This document shows, in pieces, positions 63,804 through 64,000 of a stretch of 64,000 bases of DNA. Position 1 is the first letter of the stretch; each line of letters opens with the position of its first letter. The DNA is taken from positions 124,001 to 188,000 of the forward strand of contig CAVZHO010000002.1 in the NCBI GenBank assembly GCA_963775085.1, in the 5' to 3' direction. The translations under genes and the position numbers were made by a program. The notes below the pieces were generated by a model. That model did not search any database, had not been told where the DNA came from, and saw only the letters and a program-made list of their open reading frames with translations. The stretch is from JAAFIP01 sp963775085 (lineage in GTDB: Bacteria > Pseudomonadota > Gammaproteobacteria > Burkholderiales > Burkholderiaceae_C).

Positions 63804-64000
63804 ATGTCCCCACGTCCCTGTATTACCGTCGCCGTGACCATGCGCAAAGAGCGCATGACGGGCGCGGCCGCGCGTTGGTTGGACTACCGCTGGGTGCTGC
63901 ACGATGTAGTGGAGCAGCAAGAGGGCTTTGGCACGATGCCGCGCCTGCTGCTTAAAAATGAGAATGAAGAACGCTGGCTGCATCCGGGCTACCTGGTGGA
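63804..64000 (+). CDS. DUF3305-type protein, cut by the window end
   Basis: The frame starts MSPRPCITVAVTMRKERM and continues ARWLDYRWVLHDVVEQQEGFG, then LLLKNENEERWLHPGYLV to the window edge. This resembles the DUF3305 family, often encoded near formate dehydrogenase or redox enzyme genes. Function unknown. I expected greA after carB in this group, but it is not here. Confidence 0.7.
   Translation, partial: MSPRPCITVAVTMRKERMTGAAARWLDYRWVLHDVVEQQEGFGTMPRLLLKNENEERWLHPGYLV

Overview
The window looks like chromosomal DNA of a betaproteobacterium of the order Burkholderiales, most likely family Comamonadaceae. The grounds are a PriB of the beta type (RYTPAGIP) between S6 and S18, the intact series rpsB-tsf-pyrH-frr-uppS-cdsA-dxr-rseP-bamA-skp-lpxD-fabZ-lpxA-lpxB-rnhB, and moderately high GC content. 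No rRNA, tRNA or CRISPR array was found.

Layout. 1-1720: S6/PriB/S18/L9 operon. 1740-10658: an IclR regulator divergent from a branched-chain-type ABC transporter (five genes), followed by an HPPD-like protein, a TIM-barrel protein resembling 3-dehydroshikimate dehydratase, and an acyl-CoA dehydrogenase. I read this as an uptake and degradation unit for an aromatic or shikimate-type acid. 10739-12260: IS4-family insertion sequence. 12337-18447: secreted alpha/beta hydrolase, DODA-type dioxygenase, alaS. 18524-22428: minus-strand operon (FAD oxidoreductase, GluQ, TrmB, sterol-desaturase-like hydroxylase). 22429-22948: gene-free stretch with a 17-bp tandem repeat and two large hairpins. 22949-30335: LysR, pirin, flavodoxin-like reductase, degenerate GGDEF protein, DadA, amidase. 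30503-40602: locus of secreted DUF11/Ig-like proteins with a 1691-residue protein predicted to end in an outer-membrane barrel, then a decayed relative. 40672-56150: translation, isoprenoid, envelope and lipid A genes. 56189-58905: remnants of a type I secretion adaptor and a lipase, then VapBC-like and HigBA toxin-antitoxin pairs. 59062-64000: carAB and the start of a DUF3305 protein.

The most striking signal is a dispersed repeat of about 50-60 bp, with at least 15 recognisable copies in two subfamilies and both orientations. Many copies lie inside reading frames (livK, trmB, gluQ, dadA, dxr, lpxB, a SpoU methyltransferase, probably bamA, alaS, livM, carB). Copies in the same orientation are translated in the same frame and give alignable peptides. 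One copy forms the signal peptide of the transporter binding protein, and two others provide stop codons of neighbouring genes.

Caution: seven otherwise normal genes, including the essential alaS and also carB, contain frameshifts, and all eight shifts have the sign of one extra base. Insertion-type sequencing errors explain this better than loss of function.
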